In this document: positions 17,546 through 25,842 of the stretch, one piece after another | Position numbering within the stretch: the stretch's first letter is position 1 | How the letters are laid out: each line of letters begins with the position of its first letter | NCBI RefSeq assembly: GCF_029238095.1 | Contig: NZ_JAQWGS010000004.1 | Span: forward strand, 61,302-125,301 | Length of the DNA stretch: 64,000 nt | DNA from: Lacinutrix sp. | Lineage (GTDB): Bacteria > Bacteroidota > Bacteroidia > Flavobacteriales > Flavobacteriaceae | Direction of reading: 5' to 3' | Notes under the pieces: model-generated | The model's database searches: none | Told to the model about the DNA's origin: nothing | The model's input: only the letters and a program-made list of their open reading frames with translations | Translations under genes and position numbers: made by a program

Positions 17546-18526
17546 TTAATCTATATAGCCCATTTCACGCATCCAGTCGTCGTTATACATTTTCCCAACA
17601 TAACGCGATCCATGATCATGGAATAATACTACAACAACATCGTCTTTTGTAAAATGCTCTTTTAATTGTAAAACACCTTTTATAGCTGCTCCTGCACTAT
17701 TACCAAGAAACATACCTTCTTCTTTACTTAAACGCTGTGTGTAAACAGCTGCATCCTTGTCTGTTACTTTTGTAAAACCATCAATAACACTAAAGTTTAC
17801 GTTTAATGGCAAAATATCTTCGCCAATACCTTCGGTTACATAAGGATAGATTTCGTTTTCATCAAAAATGCCTGTTTCGTGGTATTTTTTAAATACAGAA
17901 CCGTAAGTATCGATTCCCCAAATTTTAATGTTTGGGTTTTTCATTTTTAAATAACTACCAACACCTGAGATTGTACCTCCTGTTCCTACTCCAACGACAA
18001 AATGTGTTATTTTACCATCGGTTTGTTCCCAAATTTCTGGTCCTGTACTTTTAAAATGAGCTTTACAATTGCTTGGGTTATCGTATTGGTTTACATACCA
18101 AGAGTTTGGTGTTTCTTCTGCTAAACGCTTAGACACAGAATAATACGATCTTGGATCTGTTGGTTCTACTGCTGTTGGGCAAACTTCAACCTCTGCTCCT
18201 ACTGCTTTTAAAATGTCTACTTTTTCTTTAGACTGCTTATCTGCCATTACAAAAATACATTTGTAGCCTTTAATTATAGCTGCTAATGCTAATCCCATTC
18301 CTGTATTACCAGAGGTACCTTCTATAATGGTTCCTCCTGGTTTTAGTCTGCCATCTGCTTCGGCATCTTCAATCATTTGTAATGCCATACGGTCTTTTAC
18401 CGAGTTTCCAGGATTAAAAGTTTCGTATTTAGAAAGCACCAAACATGGAAGCTCTGCTGTGAGTTTATTTATTTTTACTAATGGTGTGTTACCTATAGTT
18501 TCGAGAATGTTTTCTGCGTATTTCAT
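17546..18526 (-). CDS. PLP-dependent cystathionine beta-synthase/cysteine synthase
   Basis: The 326-residue fold-type II PLP enzyme joins serine (or an acyl-serine) to homocysteine or sulfide. The PLP lysine is K44 in NPGNSVKDRMALQ, and the phosphate loop is EGTSGNTGMGLA near residues 68-79. The segment TEGIGEDILP near residue 230 resembles cystathionine beta-synthases more than CysK. No haem or CBS regulatory domain is present. The ATG is preceded at 4 bases by TATTTTTG, so the transcript is probably leaderless. Confidence 0.88.
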   Translation of the reverse strand: MKYAENILETIGNTPLVKINKLTAELPCLVLSKYETFNPGNSVKDRMALQMIEDAEADGRLKPGGTIIEGTSGNTGMGLALAAIIKGYKCIFVMADKQSKEKVDILKAVGAEVEVCPTAVEPTDPRSYYSVSKRLAEETPNSWYVNQYDNPSNCKAHFKSTGPEIWEQTDGKITHFVVGVGTGGTISGVGSYLKMKNPNIKIWGIDTYGSVFKKYHETGIFDENEIYPYVTEGIGEDILPLNVNFSVIDGFTKVTDKDAAVYTQRLSKEEGMFLGNSAGAAIKGVLQLKEHFTKDDVVVVLFHDHGSRYVGKMYNDDWMREMGYID

Positions 18527-18530
18527 GTTG

Positions 18531-18538
18531 CAAAAATA
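18531..18538 (-). promoter_or_regulatory. -7 box, likely leaderless promoter of the cystathionine synthase-like gene
   Basis: TATTTTTG matches TAnnTTTG and is followed by CAAC and then the ATG. The usual distance from this box to the transcription start puts the start at or next to the A of ATG. An almost identical arrangement precedes the YkgJ-like gene at 22709-22716. Confidence 0.6.
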
Positions 18539-18575
18539 AGTTAAAAGTTAAAAGTTGAAAGTTAAAAGTTAAATT
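18536..18575. repeat. AAGTTAAAAGTT-type short repeat, intergenic copy
   Basis: This AT-rich element consists of linked units such as GTTAAAAGTT and GTTGAAAGTTAAAAGTT (18554-18570). The same 17 bases occur in reverse at 51489-51505, and related units lie inside the NamZ-type gene. The rest of the 18527-18785 gap shows only a weak phosphatase-like fragment at about 18676-18771. Confidence 0.6.
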
Positions 18576-18785
18576 ATTTAATGCATGAGACCATAGCTTT
18601 AAAAAAAACGCTTGTTTTTGAAGATAAAGAGAATTTAGTAAACATGCTTGTGTTAGCGATTACTCATCTATTTTAATTTGGAAAAAACCGTAACTACTTT
18701 GTACTTGATTCGGCATCCTTTTTTGCCACTAATTGCAAAAAGATATAGCGAAAAGCGTGACCTTTAAGGCAATGCTCTAATTATT

Positions 18786-20024
18786 CTACTCGAAACGCAT
18801 AGCTTTTACTGGAGAAATTTTGGTGATGATGTAGGATGGCACTAATAGCATGATAAAACAGAGTATAAATGTACCTATATTTAGTAGTATAATATAATCG
18901 AGACTTATGTATACTGGAATAGTTTTCATGTAATACTGCTCTGGATTTGGGAAACTTAAAAAACCAAATATTTTTTGGCTAAATAATAAACCTAAACCTA
19001 TTACATTTCCCCAAAACAAACCGATTATAATAAGATAGGTTGCGTTGAAAATAAATATTTTTCTAATGCCTGTGTTACTACTTCCTAAAGCCTTTAAAAT
19101 ACCAATCATTCGAGTACGTTCGAGTATTAAAACTAGTAATGCAGTAATCATATTTATACCTGCAACAAGAATCATTATAGCTATAATACCTACAATATTT
19201 TTATCGAAAATACCAATCCACTCGAAAATGGTTCCGAATTTTTTGGTCACAGAAATAGTGTTTAATTTAGATGGTGTGTTTTTATAAATCTCTATTGCTT
19301 TTTCATCTATTTCATTAAAATTATCAATAAAAACCTCAAAATTTCCAATTTGGTCTGGTTCCCATTTGTTTAGCCTCTGTATGTGTTTTATATCTCCAAT
19401 TACAAATTGCTGATCGAATTCTTTAAAACCTGAGTTGTAAATTCCAACCACTTTATAAGGTATAATTCTTGGTGGTTTATTTAAATCTTCTCTTAAAAAA
19501 TTGGCATTTACTCGATCTCCAACATTTAGGTTTAGTCTTTTTGCAAAGTATTCTGAAATTAAAAGGTCCTCGTTTATTTTTTGTGAGTAATCTGGTAAAA
19601 CACCTGCTATTAAGTAATCTTTTAAATATTGCCAATCGTAATCTTTACCAACACCTTTTATTACTACAAACTCAAAATTATCTGGTTGTCTAAAAACAGC
19701 ATATCTAGTAGCTACACCTTGCACATGTGTTACACCTTGTACACCTTCAAAATCTGGATAAAACTCTTGATTTATAGAAATTGGGTTTTCGCTTTCTTGT
19801 GAGTTGTTAGTATCATAATTACTAATGGTAACATGACCATTAAATGCCACTACTTTATCTCTTATTTTTTGTTGTAGACCAATTCCTGTTGCAATAGCAA
19901 TCATCATAACAATAATGCCAAGCGCAATTGCAGTAATTCCAATTTTTATTATTGGTGCTGATATGCTACTTTTATACGCTTTACTATCGATAATGCGTTT
20001 AGCTATAAAGTATTCGAAATTCAA
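18786..20024 (-). CDS. LolC/LolE-like ABC transporter permease
   Basis: The 412-residue protein has the FtsX/MacB permease layout: membrane helix 1 at about 27-50 (IIKIGITAIALGIIVMMIAI), a large periplasmic MacB-type domain (about 50-265), then three helices near 270-300, 315-345 and 375-405. The start MNFEYFIAKRIIDSKAYKSS is typical of lipoprotein-releasing permeases. The partner ATPase is not in the window. The start codon is TTG (20022-20024). Its start lies 5 bases from the divergent NamZ gene start. Confidence 0.85.
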   Translation of the reverse strand: MNFEYFIAKRIIDSKAYKSSISAPIIKIGITAIALGIIVMMIAIATGIGLQQKIRDKVVAFNGHVTISNYDTNNSQESENPISINQEFYPDFEGVQGVTHVQGVATRYAVFRQPDNFEFVVIKGVGKDYDWQYLKDYLIAGVLPDYSQKINEDLLISEYFAKRLNLNVGDRVNANFLREDLNKPPRIIPYKVVGIYNSGFKEFDQQFVIGDIKHIQRLNKWEPDQIGNFEVFIDNFNEIDEKAIEIYKNTPSKLNTISVTKKFGTIFEWIGIFDKNIVGIIAIMILVAGINMITALLVLILERTRMIGILKALGSSNTGIRKIFIFNATYLIIIGLFWGNVIGLGLLFSQKIFGFLSFPNPEQYYMKTIPVYISLDYIILLNIGTFILCFIMLLVPSYIITKISPVKAMRFE

Positions 20025-20029
20025 AAGTT

Positions 20030-21319
20030 ATGAGTGTACAATTAATGTGGTGTAAAAATACAGTTTTATTATTTCTTTTTTTAGGTATTTCTTGTGGAAG
20101 TACTAATAAGTTAGAAGTGAAAAGTGAAAAGGCAAAAGTTGATTCTCTCGTTGATAATTCAAACAAGATTTTAAAACAAGTTCCAAATAACCACAGCATT
20201 ATTGTTGGCGCAAACCAAACAGAAGCCTATTTACCCTTATTACAAGGAAAACGTGTTGGTGTTGTGGCTAACCAAACCAGTGTTATTTTTAAGGTGAATA
20301 GTGAAAAGTTAGAAGTTAAAAGTTTTACTCACATAGTAGATTCGTTATTTAGTTTAGAAATTGACCTAAAGAAAGTGTTTTCACCAGAACATGGTTTTAG
20401 AGGAACCGAAGATGCTGGAGCATTGGTTAAAGATGGTGTAGATAGTAAAACTGGCTTACCTATTTTTTCGTTACACGGAAAGCATAAAAAACCTTCAAAA
20501 GAACAGTTAAAAGATTTAGATGTTGTGGTTTTTGATATTCAAGATGTTGGTGTACGATTTTACACTTACATTTCTACATTACATTATGTTATGGAAGCTT
20601 GTGCAGAAAATAATATTTCTGTTATTGTTTTAGATAGACCAAATCCAAACGGAAATTATATAGATGGCCCAACTATGGAACCAGAACATACTAGCTTTTT
20701 AGGCATGCACACTATTCCTTTAGTTCATGGTTTAACTATTGGTGAATATGCAACTATGATTAATGGTGAAGGTTGGCTAAAAAACAAAGTAAAAAGTGAT
20801 TTAACCATTATTAAAATGAAGCATTATACACATAACAAACCTTATAGTTTACCACAGCGTCCATCTCCTAATTTACCTAATGATCAATCTATAAAGCTTT
20901 ATCCAAGTTTAGGTTTATTTGAAGGTACTACCATTAATGCTGGTCGTGGCACAGCGTTTCAGTTTCAACGTTATGGCGCACCTTTTTTAAATAGTAACAC
21001 TTTTAATTTTACCTATACTCCAAAAGAAAACTTTGGTGCTAAATACCCAAAGCATAAAGATATATTGTGTTATGGTGAAGACCTCTCTCAAGTAGAAACC
21101 GAAGACAGTGTAACTCTACAATATATTATTAAAGCATATAATAACTGTAATAAAAAAGAAGCTTTTTTTAAAACCGAAGTTTTTACAAAACATGCAGGAA
21201 CAAAAAGATTACAAGAACAAATTATTGCAGGATGGGATGAGAAAAAAATAAAAGCAACTTGGAAAACAGACTTAGATGCTTTTAGATTAATTAGAAGTAA
21301 ATATTTGCTTTATAATTAA
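20030..21319 (+). CDS. Exo-beta-N-acetylmuramidase NamZ-type protein (DUF1343), lipoprotein
   Basis: The 429-residue protein belongs to DUF1343, whose founder NamZ removes N-acetylmuramic acid from peptidoglycan fragments. A lipoprotein-like signal ends LFLGISCGS (Cys near residue 23). Family motifs include GKRVGVVANQTSVI, FSPEHGFRGTEDAGA, VLDRPNPNG, LVHGLTIGEYA and NAGRGTAFQFQRYGAP. Two short Lys/Glu/Val-Ser-rich inserts (around residues 27-38 and 88-100) are coded by AAGTTAAAAGTT-type repeats. The ATG at 20030 is used; another in-frame ATG at 20045 is possible. Confidence 0.88.
   Translation: MSVQLMWCKNTVLLFLFLGISCGSTNKLEVKSEKAKVDSLVDNSNKILKQVPNNHSIIVGANQTEAYLPLLQGKRVGVVANQTSVIFKVNSEKLEVKSFTHIVDSLFSLEIDLKKVFSPEHGFRGTEDAGALVKDGVDSKTGLPIFSLHGKHKKPSKEQLKDLDVVVFDIQDVGVRFYTYISTLHYVMEACAENNISVIVLDRPNPNGNYIDGPTMEPEHTSFLGMHTIPLVHGLTIGEYATMINGEGWLKNKVKSDLTIIKMKHYTHNKPYSLPQRPSPNLPNDQSIKLYPSLGLFEGTTINAGRGTAFQFQRYGAPFLNSNTFNFTYTPKENFGAKYPKHKDILCYGEDLSQVETEDSVTLQYIIKAYNNCNKKEAFFKTEVFTKHAGTKRLQEQIIAGWDEKKIKATWKTDLDAFRLIRSKYLLYN
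20106..20142. repeat. repeat-derived segment inside the NamZ gene, first
   Basis: The segment contains AAGTTAGAAGTGAAAAGTGA and then GGCAAAAGTT, resembling the intergenic repeats at 18536-18575 and 51480-51523. It is translated as KLEVKSEKAKVDS just after the lipid-attachment Cys, where sequence variation should be tolerated. Confidence 0.45.
20291..20326. repeat. repeat-derived segment inside the NamZ gene, second
   Basis: The segment contains AGTGAAAAGTTAGAAGTTAA followed by AAGTTTT and is translated as VNSEKLEVKSF. It sits between the family motifs NQTSVI and THIVDSLF, which are normally closer together in DUF1343 proteins. The reading frame is kept. Confidence 0.5.
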
Positions 21320-21344
21320 ATAATAATTCAAAAAAAACTAATTA

Positions 21345-22172
21345 TTATTCTGTTGTTGGCTTTCTGTATTCATGAAAAGGTTGTTTTAAAAGATGTTTTA
21401 AACTGGCATTTTCTTCAGCATTTGGAAAAGTATCCACACCATAGACCACTTGTGCTCTATCTAGATACATGTAAGTTCCCAAAACACGATCCCAAATAGA
21501 GAAAATATTACCATAATTAGAATCTGTATATGGTAATTTATAGTGATGGTGTATTTTATGCATATCTGGTGATATTATAACATAACTTAATAACTTATCT
21601 ATTTGCTTTGGTATTTTAATATTGGCATGAGTAAATTGTGTGAAGACCAAAGACATCGATTGGTATAACATAACAATACCAATTGGTGCACCAATAATAA
21701 AAACACCAGCAAGCGTAAATACAAAACGAATGACACTCTCTAAAGGATGATGCCTATTTGCAGAGGTAGTATCGACCTCATGATCGCTATGGTGAACTAA
21801 ATGCACCATCCACAATACACCAACTTTATGTTCTGTAAAATGGGCCAAATAAGCACCAATAAAATCTAAAAGCAAAACACCTAAAACAACATATAGCCAC
21901 ATTGGCATTTCTGGCAACCAATTAATAATCCCAAAGTTATTTGCTGTAACCCAATCTGCAGTACCTAACAATAGAAAGGCCAGAGCAAAATTAATAATGA
22001 TAGTGGTTAGCGTAAAAAACAAATTAGGCACTGCATGTTTCCATTTATTATATTTAAAATTAAACAATGGCAGCATACCTTCTAGTAGCCAAAAAAATGT
22101 TATTCCACCTACTAAAAGTAGACTTCTATGTAATGTAGGAATGGTTTCGAAATAGTTAATTAGAGCCTCCAA
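21345..22172 (-). CDS. Sterol desaturase/fatty acid hydroxylase family protein
   Basis: The 275-residue membrane protein has the di-iron histidine motifs of the family: HFTEHKVGVLWMVHLVHHSD near residues 112-131, NRHHP just after, and HKIHHHYKLP near 205. About four to five membrane helices are visible. It probably hydroxylates or desaturates a lipid in the inner membrane, and the substrate is unknown. The start codon is TTG (22170-22172), giving MEALINYFET. It is convergent with the NamZ gene. Confidence 0.87.
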   Translation of the reverse strand: MEALINYFETIPTLHRSLLLVGGITFFWLLEGMLPLFNFKYNKWKHAVPNLFFTLTTIIINFALAFLLLGTADWVTANNFGIINWLPEMPMWLYVVLGVLLLDFIGAYLAHFTEHKVGVLWMVHLVHHSDHEVDTTSANRHHPLESVIRFVFTLAGVFIIGAPIGIVMLYQSMSLVFTQFTHANIKIPKQIDKLLSYVIISPDMHKIHHHYKLPYTDSNYGNIFSIWDRVLGTYMYLDRAQVVYGVDTFPNAEENASLKHLLKQPFHEYRKPTTE

Positions 22173-22212
22173 ATCTTTTTTTTTAGTTAAAGATACAAAA
22201 ATGAATAAAATG

Positions 22213-22704
22213 TTATTTAATGCGTGCTTTCATTTGTTCTACAATATTAAAAGCCGCTGGGCAAATAGCCACATTTTTAATGGTAAGGTTAGAAATTTGT
22301 TGAAATTTCTTTCTATTAGTATGTGGGAATTCACTACACGCTTTAGGTCTTACATCGTAAATAGAACAGTAATTATCTGGACCTAAAAAAGTACAAGGTA
22401 CACTTTGCAAAACATAATCGTTATCTTCGTCTATCTTTAAAAACTGCTCTACAAATTTTTGCGTTTTCATTTTAAAATACTTGGCAATTCTATCGACATC
22501 CTTATCTGTAAATAATGGTCCTGTGGTTTTACAACAATTTGCGCACTCTAGACAATTGGTTTTCTTAAATTCTTCTTCATGCAATTCCTGCATAATATAA
22601 TCTAGCTGTTTTGGTGGCTTTTTTTTAAGCTTAGCAAAAAAGGTTTTATTTTCCTTATGCTTATCTTTGGCGAGCTTTGGGAGATTATTAATAATGTCTT
22701 GCAT
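22213..22704 (-). CDS. YkgJ-like cysteine cluster protein
   Basis: The 163-residue protein has the CxxxCxxCC-type cluster of the YkgJ/UPF0153 family: NCLECANCCKTTGP near residues 55-68, then VPCTFLGPDNYCSIYDVRP and ACSEFPH. The family probably binds zinc or an iron-sulfur cluster and its function is unknown. The start is the ATG at 22704 (MQDIINNLPKLAKDKHKE). A -7 box 4 bases upstream supports this start over the longer frame beginning at 22755. Confidence 0.83.
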   Translation of the reverse strand: MQDIINNLPKLAKDKHKENKTFFAKLKKKPPKQLDYIMQELHEEEFKKTNCLECANCCKTTGPLFTDKDVDRIAKYFKMKTQKFVEQFLKIDEDNDYVLQSVPCTFLGPDNYCSIYDVRPKACSEFPHTNRKKFQQISNLTIKNVAICPAAFNIVEQMKARIK

Positions 22705-22708
22705 GTGG

Positions 22709-22716
22709 CAAAAATA
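22709..22716 (-). promoter_or_regulatory. -7 box, likely leaderless promoter of the YkgJ-like gene
   Basis: TATTTTTG followed by CCAC and ATG has the same layout as the promoter of the cystathionine synthase-like gene. A TTG at 22733-22735 on the same strand is at about the -33 distance. The box fixes the start codon at 22704. Confidence 0.6.
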
Positions 22717-22780
22717 AGCAAAGTTTTCAATACAATTTCGACAACTCGAAATCACTCAAACTGACAAAAATAAATATTCA

Positions 22781-23479
22781 ATGAAAGACCTATTCGGAAA
22801 AGCTTTATTAGATTTTTACAACGGAAATGCTCCTGAAAATATTATTACATCTACTAATATTTCTGGCGAAGACATTTTACCTCTAGAGTATTTATTTAGA
22901 AGTTATGCAGAAATGCCTAAAATTGAACAACAGGCACTAGAGCTTGCTAAAGGAAGGATATTAGATGTTGGTTGTGGTGCTGGAAGTCATAGTCTATATC
23001 TTCAAGAAAAAAACTTAAAGATAAAAGCAATAGATGTTTCTAAAGGCGCTATTAAAGTTTGTAAAAAAAGAGGTCTTTTAAATGCTAAATTGCTTTCGCT
23101 TTTAGACGAAAAAGAAACCTATGATACTATATTTTTATTAATGAATGGTACTGGTATTTTTCAAACTTTACAAGACGTCCCAAAATATTTGAAGCATTTA
23201 AAAAGCTTATTAAATGAAAATGGACAAATTCTAATAGACTCTAGTGACATTAAATATATGTACGAAGATGAAGATGGTGGTTTTTGGCAAGATCTTAACT
23301 CTGGCTACTATGGTGAACTCGATTATTTTTTAAGCTATAAAGATGAAGAAGAAAAACCAATGAAGTGGTTATACCTCGATTTTAAAACTTTAGTTATTGC
23401 TTGCGCTACAGTGGGATTGCAGTGTGAGAAAATTATAGAAGGTGAACACTTTGATTATTTAGCGAAGTTGCATGTTTAA
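22781..23479 (+). CDS. Class I SAM-dependent methyltransferase
   Basis: The 232-residue protein has the Rossmann SAM-binding motif ILDVGCGAGSHSLYLQEK near residues 64-81 and the acidic motif IKAIDVSKGAI after strand 2. A later motif is YDTIFLLMNGTGIFQ. The substrate is unknown. It is divergent from the YkgJ-like gene with a 76-base gap and convergent with the DUF2059 gene. Confidence 0.87.
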   Translation: MKDLFGKALLDFYNGNAPENIITSTNISGEDILPLEYLFRSYAEMPKIEQQALELAKGRILDVGCGAGSHSLYLQEKNLKIKAIDVSKGAIKVCKKRGLLNAKLLSLLDEKETYDTIFLLMNGTGIFQTLQDVPKYLKHLKSLLNENGQILIDSSDIKYMYEDEDGGFWQDLNSGYYGELDYFLSYKDEEEKPMKWLYLDFKTLVIACATVGLQCEKIIEGEHFDYLAKLHV

Positions 23480-23525
23480 AATACAATGCTGTAATTATAA
23501 ACCAATAAAACCTATATTATTAACT

Positions 23526-24053
23526 CTATAAATTATAACCTTTATCGGACAATTGAGCAATTACACCACGATACACATCACTACTCCACATTTCGGCTAT
23601 TTTACTCATAGAAGCGTTCATAGAATCTTGAGAGCCTAAAATTTTCTGACCTGTTTCTGTTTCATAAAACTGGTTTAAAATAATTTTGTCTCCTTCAGAC
23701 AATGCTTCATTTTTAAACATCGCTTTTCCTGCTTTAGAAGCATATAAGGTATTCATGTTTTTAACATCTTGATGCGTAAAATGACCTCTGTAAGCAGATA
23801 CAATCATTTGTGCTAACTCTTTCATTGCTGTGGTTTTACCTTTTTTAACCTCTGTCCAAACGGTGTCTGGCACGTTTTCATCTGTAAACTGTACTTTAAG
23901 CATATCGTACATATCATCCATAACATTTTCATAATATGCCATTGTACCATTACTCTGTATACATTTTTTAACAGCTTCGCTATAATCATCTGTTTGCGCA
24001 ATACTTGTAGATGCAAATGTTAAAAATAATAGTAGTGTAAAAATAGTTCTCAT
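23526..24053 (-). CDS. DUF2059-like exported protein
   Basis: The 175-residue protein has a signal peptide (MRTIFTLLLFLTFASTSIAQ) and an all-helical mature part. The DUF2059 pattern is seen in HFTHQDVKNMNTLYASKAGK and LNQFYETETGQKILGS. The function of the family is unknown; the protein should be periplasmic. It follows the amidohydrolase gene after 33 bases and may be co-transcribed with it. Confidence 0.8.
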   Translation of the reverse strand: MRTIFTLLLFLTFASTSIAQTDDYSEAVKKCIQSNGTMAYYENVMDDMYDMLKVQFTDENVPDTVWTEVKKGKTTAMKELAQMIVSAYRGHFTHQDVKNMNTLYASKAGKAMFKNEALSEGDKIILNQFYETETGQKILGSQDSMNASMSKIAEMWSSDVYRGVIAQLSDKGYNL

Positions 24054-24086
24054 TGGTTATTGTTTTGTTTCGTTTTCTAAAATCAA

Positions 24087-25709
24087 TTATTGTGCCACTC
24101 CATTAATATAGGTTTCTTGTACTTTTGTTAAAGGTATTTTTTCTTCTTCAACGTCCATAATATCTTGATTTAGGATTATAAAATCGGCATACTTCCCTAT
24201 TTCAATACTTCCTTTTTCTTGGTCTTCGAAGTTAGAGTATGCTGCCCAAATAGTCATTCCTTTTAATGCTTCTACTCGAGACAAACCATTCTCTTTTTGA
24301 AACCCTTGTTCCGGAAATCCTTTTAAATCTTTCCTTGCCACTGCAGCGTAAAATGTTAAAAACGGATTGACTTGCTCTACTGGAAAATCTGTACCTAATG
24401 CAACACGTCCACTTTTATCTAGTAACGTTTTGTAGGCATAAGCGCCTTTTATTCTGTCTGTGCCTACTCTATCTTCTGCCCAATACATATCGCTAGTAGC
24501 ATGTGTTGGTTGTATAGAAGGTATTATATTTTCGCTTTTAAAATAGTCGAAATCATTATCTGTAATTACTTGAGCATGTTCTACTCTCCAACGTCTGTTT
24601 GTTTGGTTTGCTAATGTTTTTTCATATGTTTTTAAAACAAAGCGATTTGCAGAATCTCCAATAGCATGCGTATTCATTTGGTAACCTGCTTTATCTATTC
24701 TAAGTGCTAAATTCTTATAATCTTCTGCGCCAATTACCATCGCTCCAAAATGGTTGTGCTCATCGCTGTATGGCTGCTTTAAAGCTGCACCGCGAGAACC
24801 TAAAGCTCCATCTGCATAAACTTTTACAGATTGTACATTTAGTTTTTCGGTTTTAATTTTTCCTTTATTTAAGTAATAATCAAGGTTTTCTTTTTTATTA
24901 CTTATCATGGCATACACTCGCATTTGTAGTGTATTCGCTTTTTGTAAACTGTCTATTAATTCTATGACTTGCCTGTCTAATCCTGCATCACTAACGGTTG
25001 TTAAACCTAAGTTTGTACAAAATTTTTGTGCATCTAGTAGCGCTTCTATTTGTTGCTTTTTTGTTGGTTCTGGAAAAATGGCTTCTACTAATTCCATAGG
25101 ATTATCTATTAGAATTCCGGTAAGTTTACCTTTTTCGGTTTTAATTTCTCCACCAAAAACGTTTGTGTCTATAGTTATGTTTGCCAAATCTAAAGCGGCT
25201 TGATTACATAGCATCGCATGACCATCTATTCTTGTTAATACGACTGGAAGGTCTGGATATAATTCACCTAAAAGTGCTTTATTTGGATAGGTTTTATCTT
25301 GCCAATCGTTTTGGTCCCAACCTCTACCAATAATAAATTTTGGCTGTTTTTCATTTTGAAAAGCAATAATGCGTTTCATAACCTCATCAAAACTAGACGT
25401 TCCAACCAAATCTACTGTTTGAAAGTTTAAACCCAAGTTATAAAAATGACAATGCGCATCTATTAATCCTGGAACAATAGTTTGGCCTTTAGCATCAATA
25501 ACCTCTGTAGCAGAGTAATGTTGTTGTATGTCTTTAGTGCTTCCTGTTGCAACAAATTTACCATCCTTAATGGCAAAAGCTTCTGTTCTATTAAAATTCG
25601 CATCAACTGTATACACATTTGCATTTATAATTATAGCGTCTACTTCATTTTTATCGTTTTTACAACTAAAAACAAAAAGTACAATTAGGCTTAAAAAAAG
25701 GTTTTTCAT
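24087..25709 (-). CDS. Amidohydrolase family protein (YtcJ-like), lipoprotein
   Basis: The 540-residue protein is an amidohydrolase of the amidohydrolase_3 group. A lipoprotein signal ends LFVFSCKND (Cys near residue 16). Metal ligands are seen in GLIDAHCHFYN, NTHAIGDSAN, WRVEHAQV and LGTDFPVE. The substrate is unknown; relatives act on N-formyl or hydantoin-like amides. Surface location by lipid anchoring is inferred. A TATATTTA box lies upstream of the ATG. Confidence 0.88.
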   Translation of the reverse strand: MKNLFLSLIVLFVFSCKNDKNEVDAIIINANVYTVDANFNRTEAFAIKDGKFVATGSTKDIQQHYSATEVIDAKGQTIVPGLIDAHCHFYNLGLNFQTVDLVGTSSFDEVMKRIIAFQNEKQPKFIIGRGWDQNDWQDKTYPNKALLGELYPDLPVVLTRIDGHAMLCNQAALDLANITIDTNVFGGEIKTEKGKLTGILIDNPMELVEAIFPEPTKKQQIEALLDAQKFCTNLGLTTVSDAGLDRQVIELIDSLQKANTLQMRVYAMISNKKENLDYYLNKGKIKTEKLNVQSVKVYADGALGSRGAALKQPYSDEHNHFGAMVIGAEDYKNLALRIDKAGYQMNTHAIGDSANRFVLKTYEKTLANQTNRRWRVEHAQVITDNDFDYFKSENIIPSIQPTHATSDMYWAEDRVGTDRIKGAYAYKTLLDKSGRVALGTDFPVEQVNPFLTFYAAVARKDLKGFPEQGFQKENGLSRVEALKGMTIWAAYSNFEDQEKGSIEIGKYADFIILNQDIMDVEEEKIPLTKVQETYINGVAQ

Positions 25710-25745
25710 GTTACTATTATTTTTGGTGGATAAATATAGTAATAA

Positions 25746-25776
25746 AAAAAACGTCCTCTATTAGAAAGGACGTTTT
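25746..25776 (-). terminator. terminator of the TPR/beta-barrel operon
   Basis: AAAAACGTCCT and AGGACGTTTTT form an 11-pair stem with a 9-base loop, flanked by A and T tracts. It lies about 67 bases after the stop of the beta-barrel gene on the minus strand. Confidence 0.8.
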
Positions 25777-25842
25777 TGGTTTTGTAATTTATTTTAAGAA
25801 TATTTAAAAGATTTCTTTTTTTATAAAATGATAAAAATGCAT

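Noticed and set aside
19999..20199. Minus-strand ORF covering the LolC/NamZ start region
   Set aside because: It conflicts with both conserved proteins and shows no domain.
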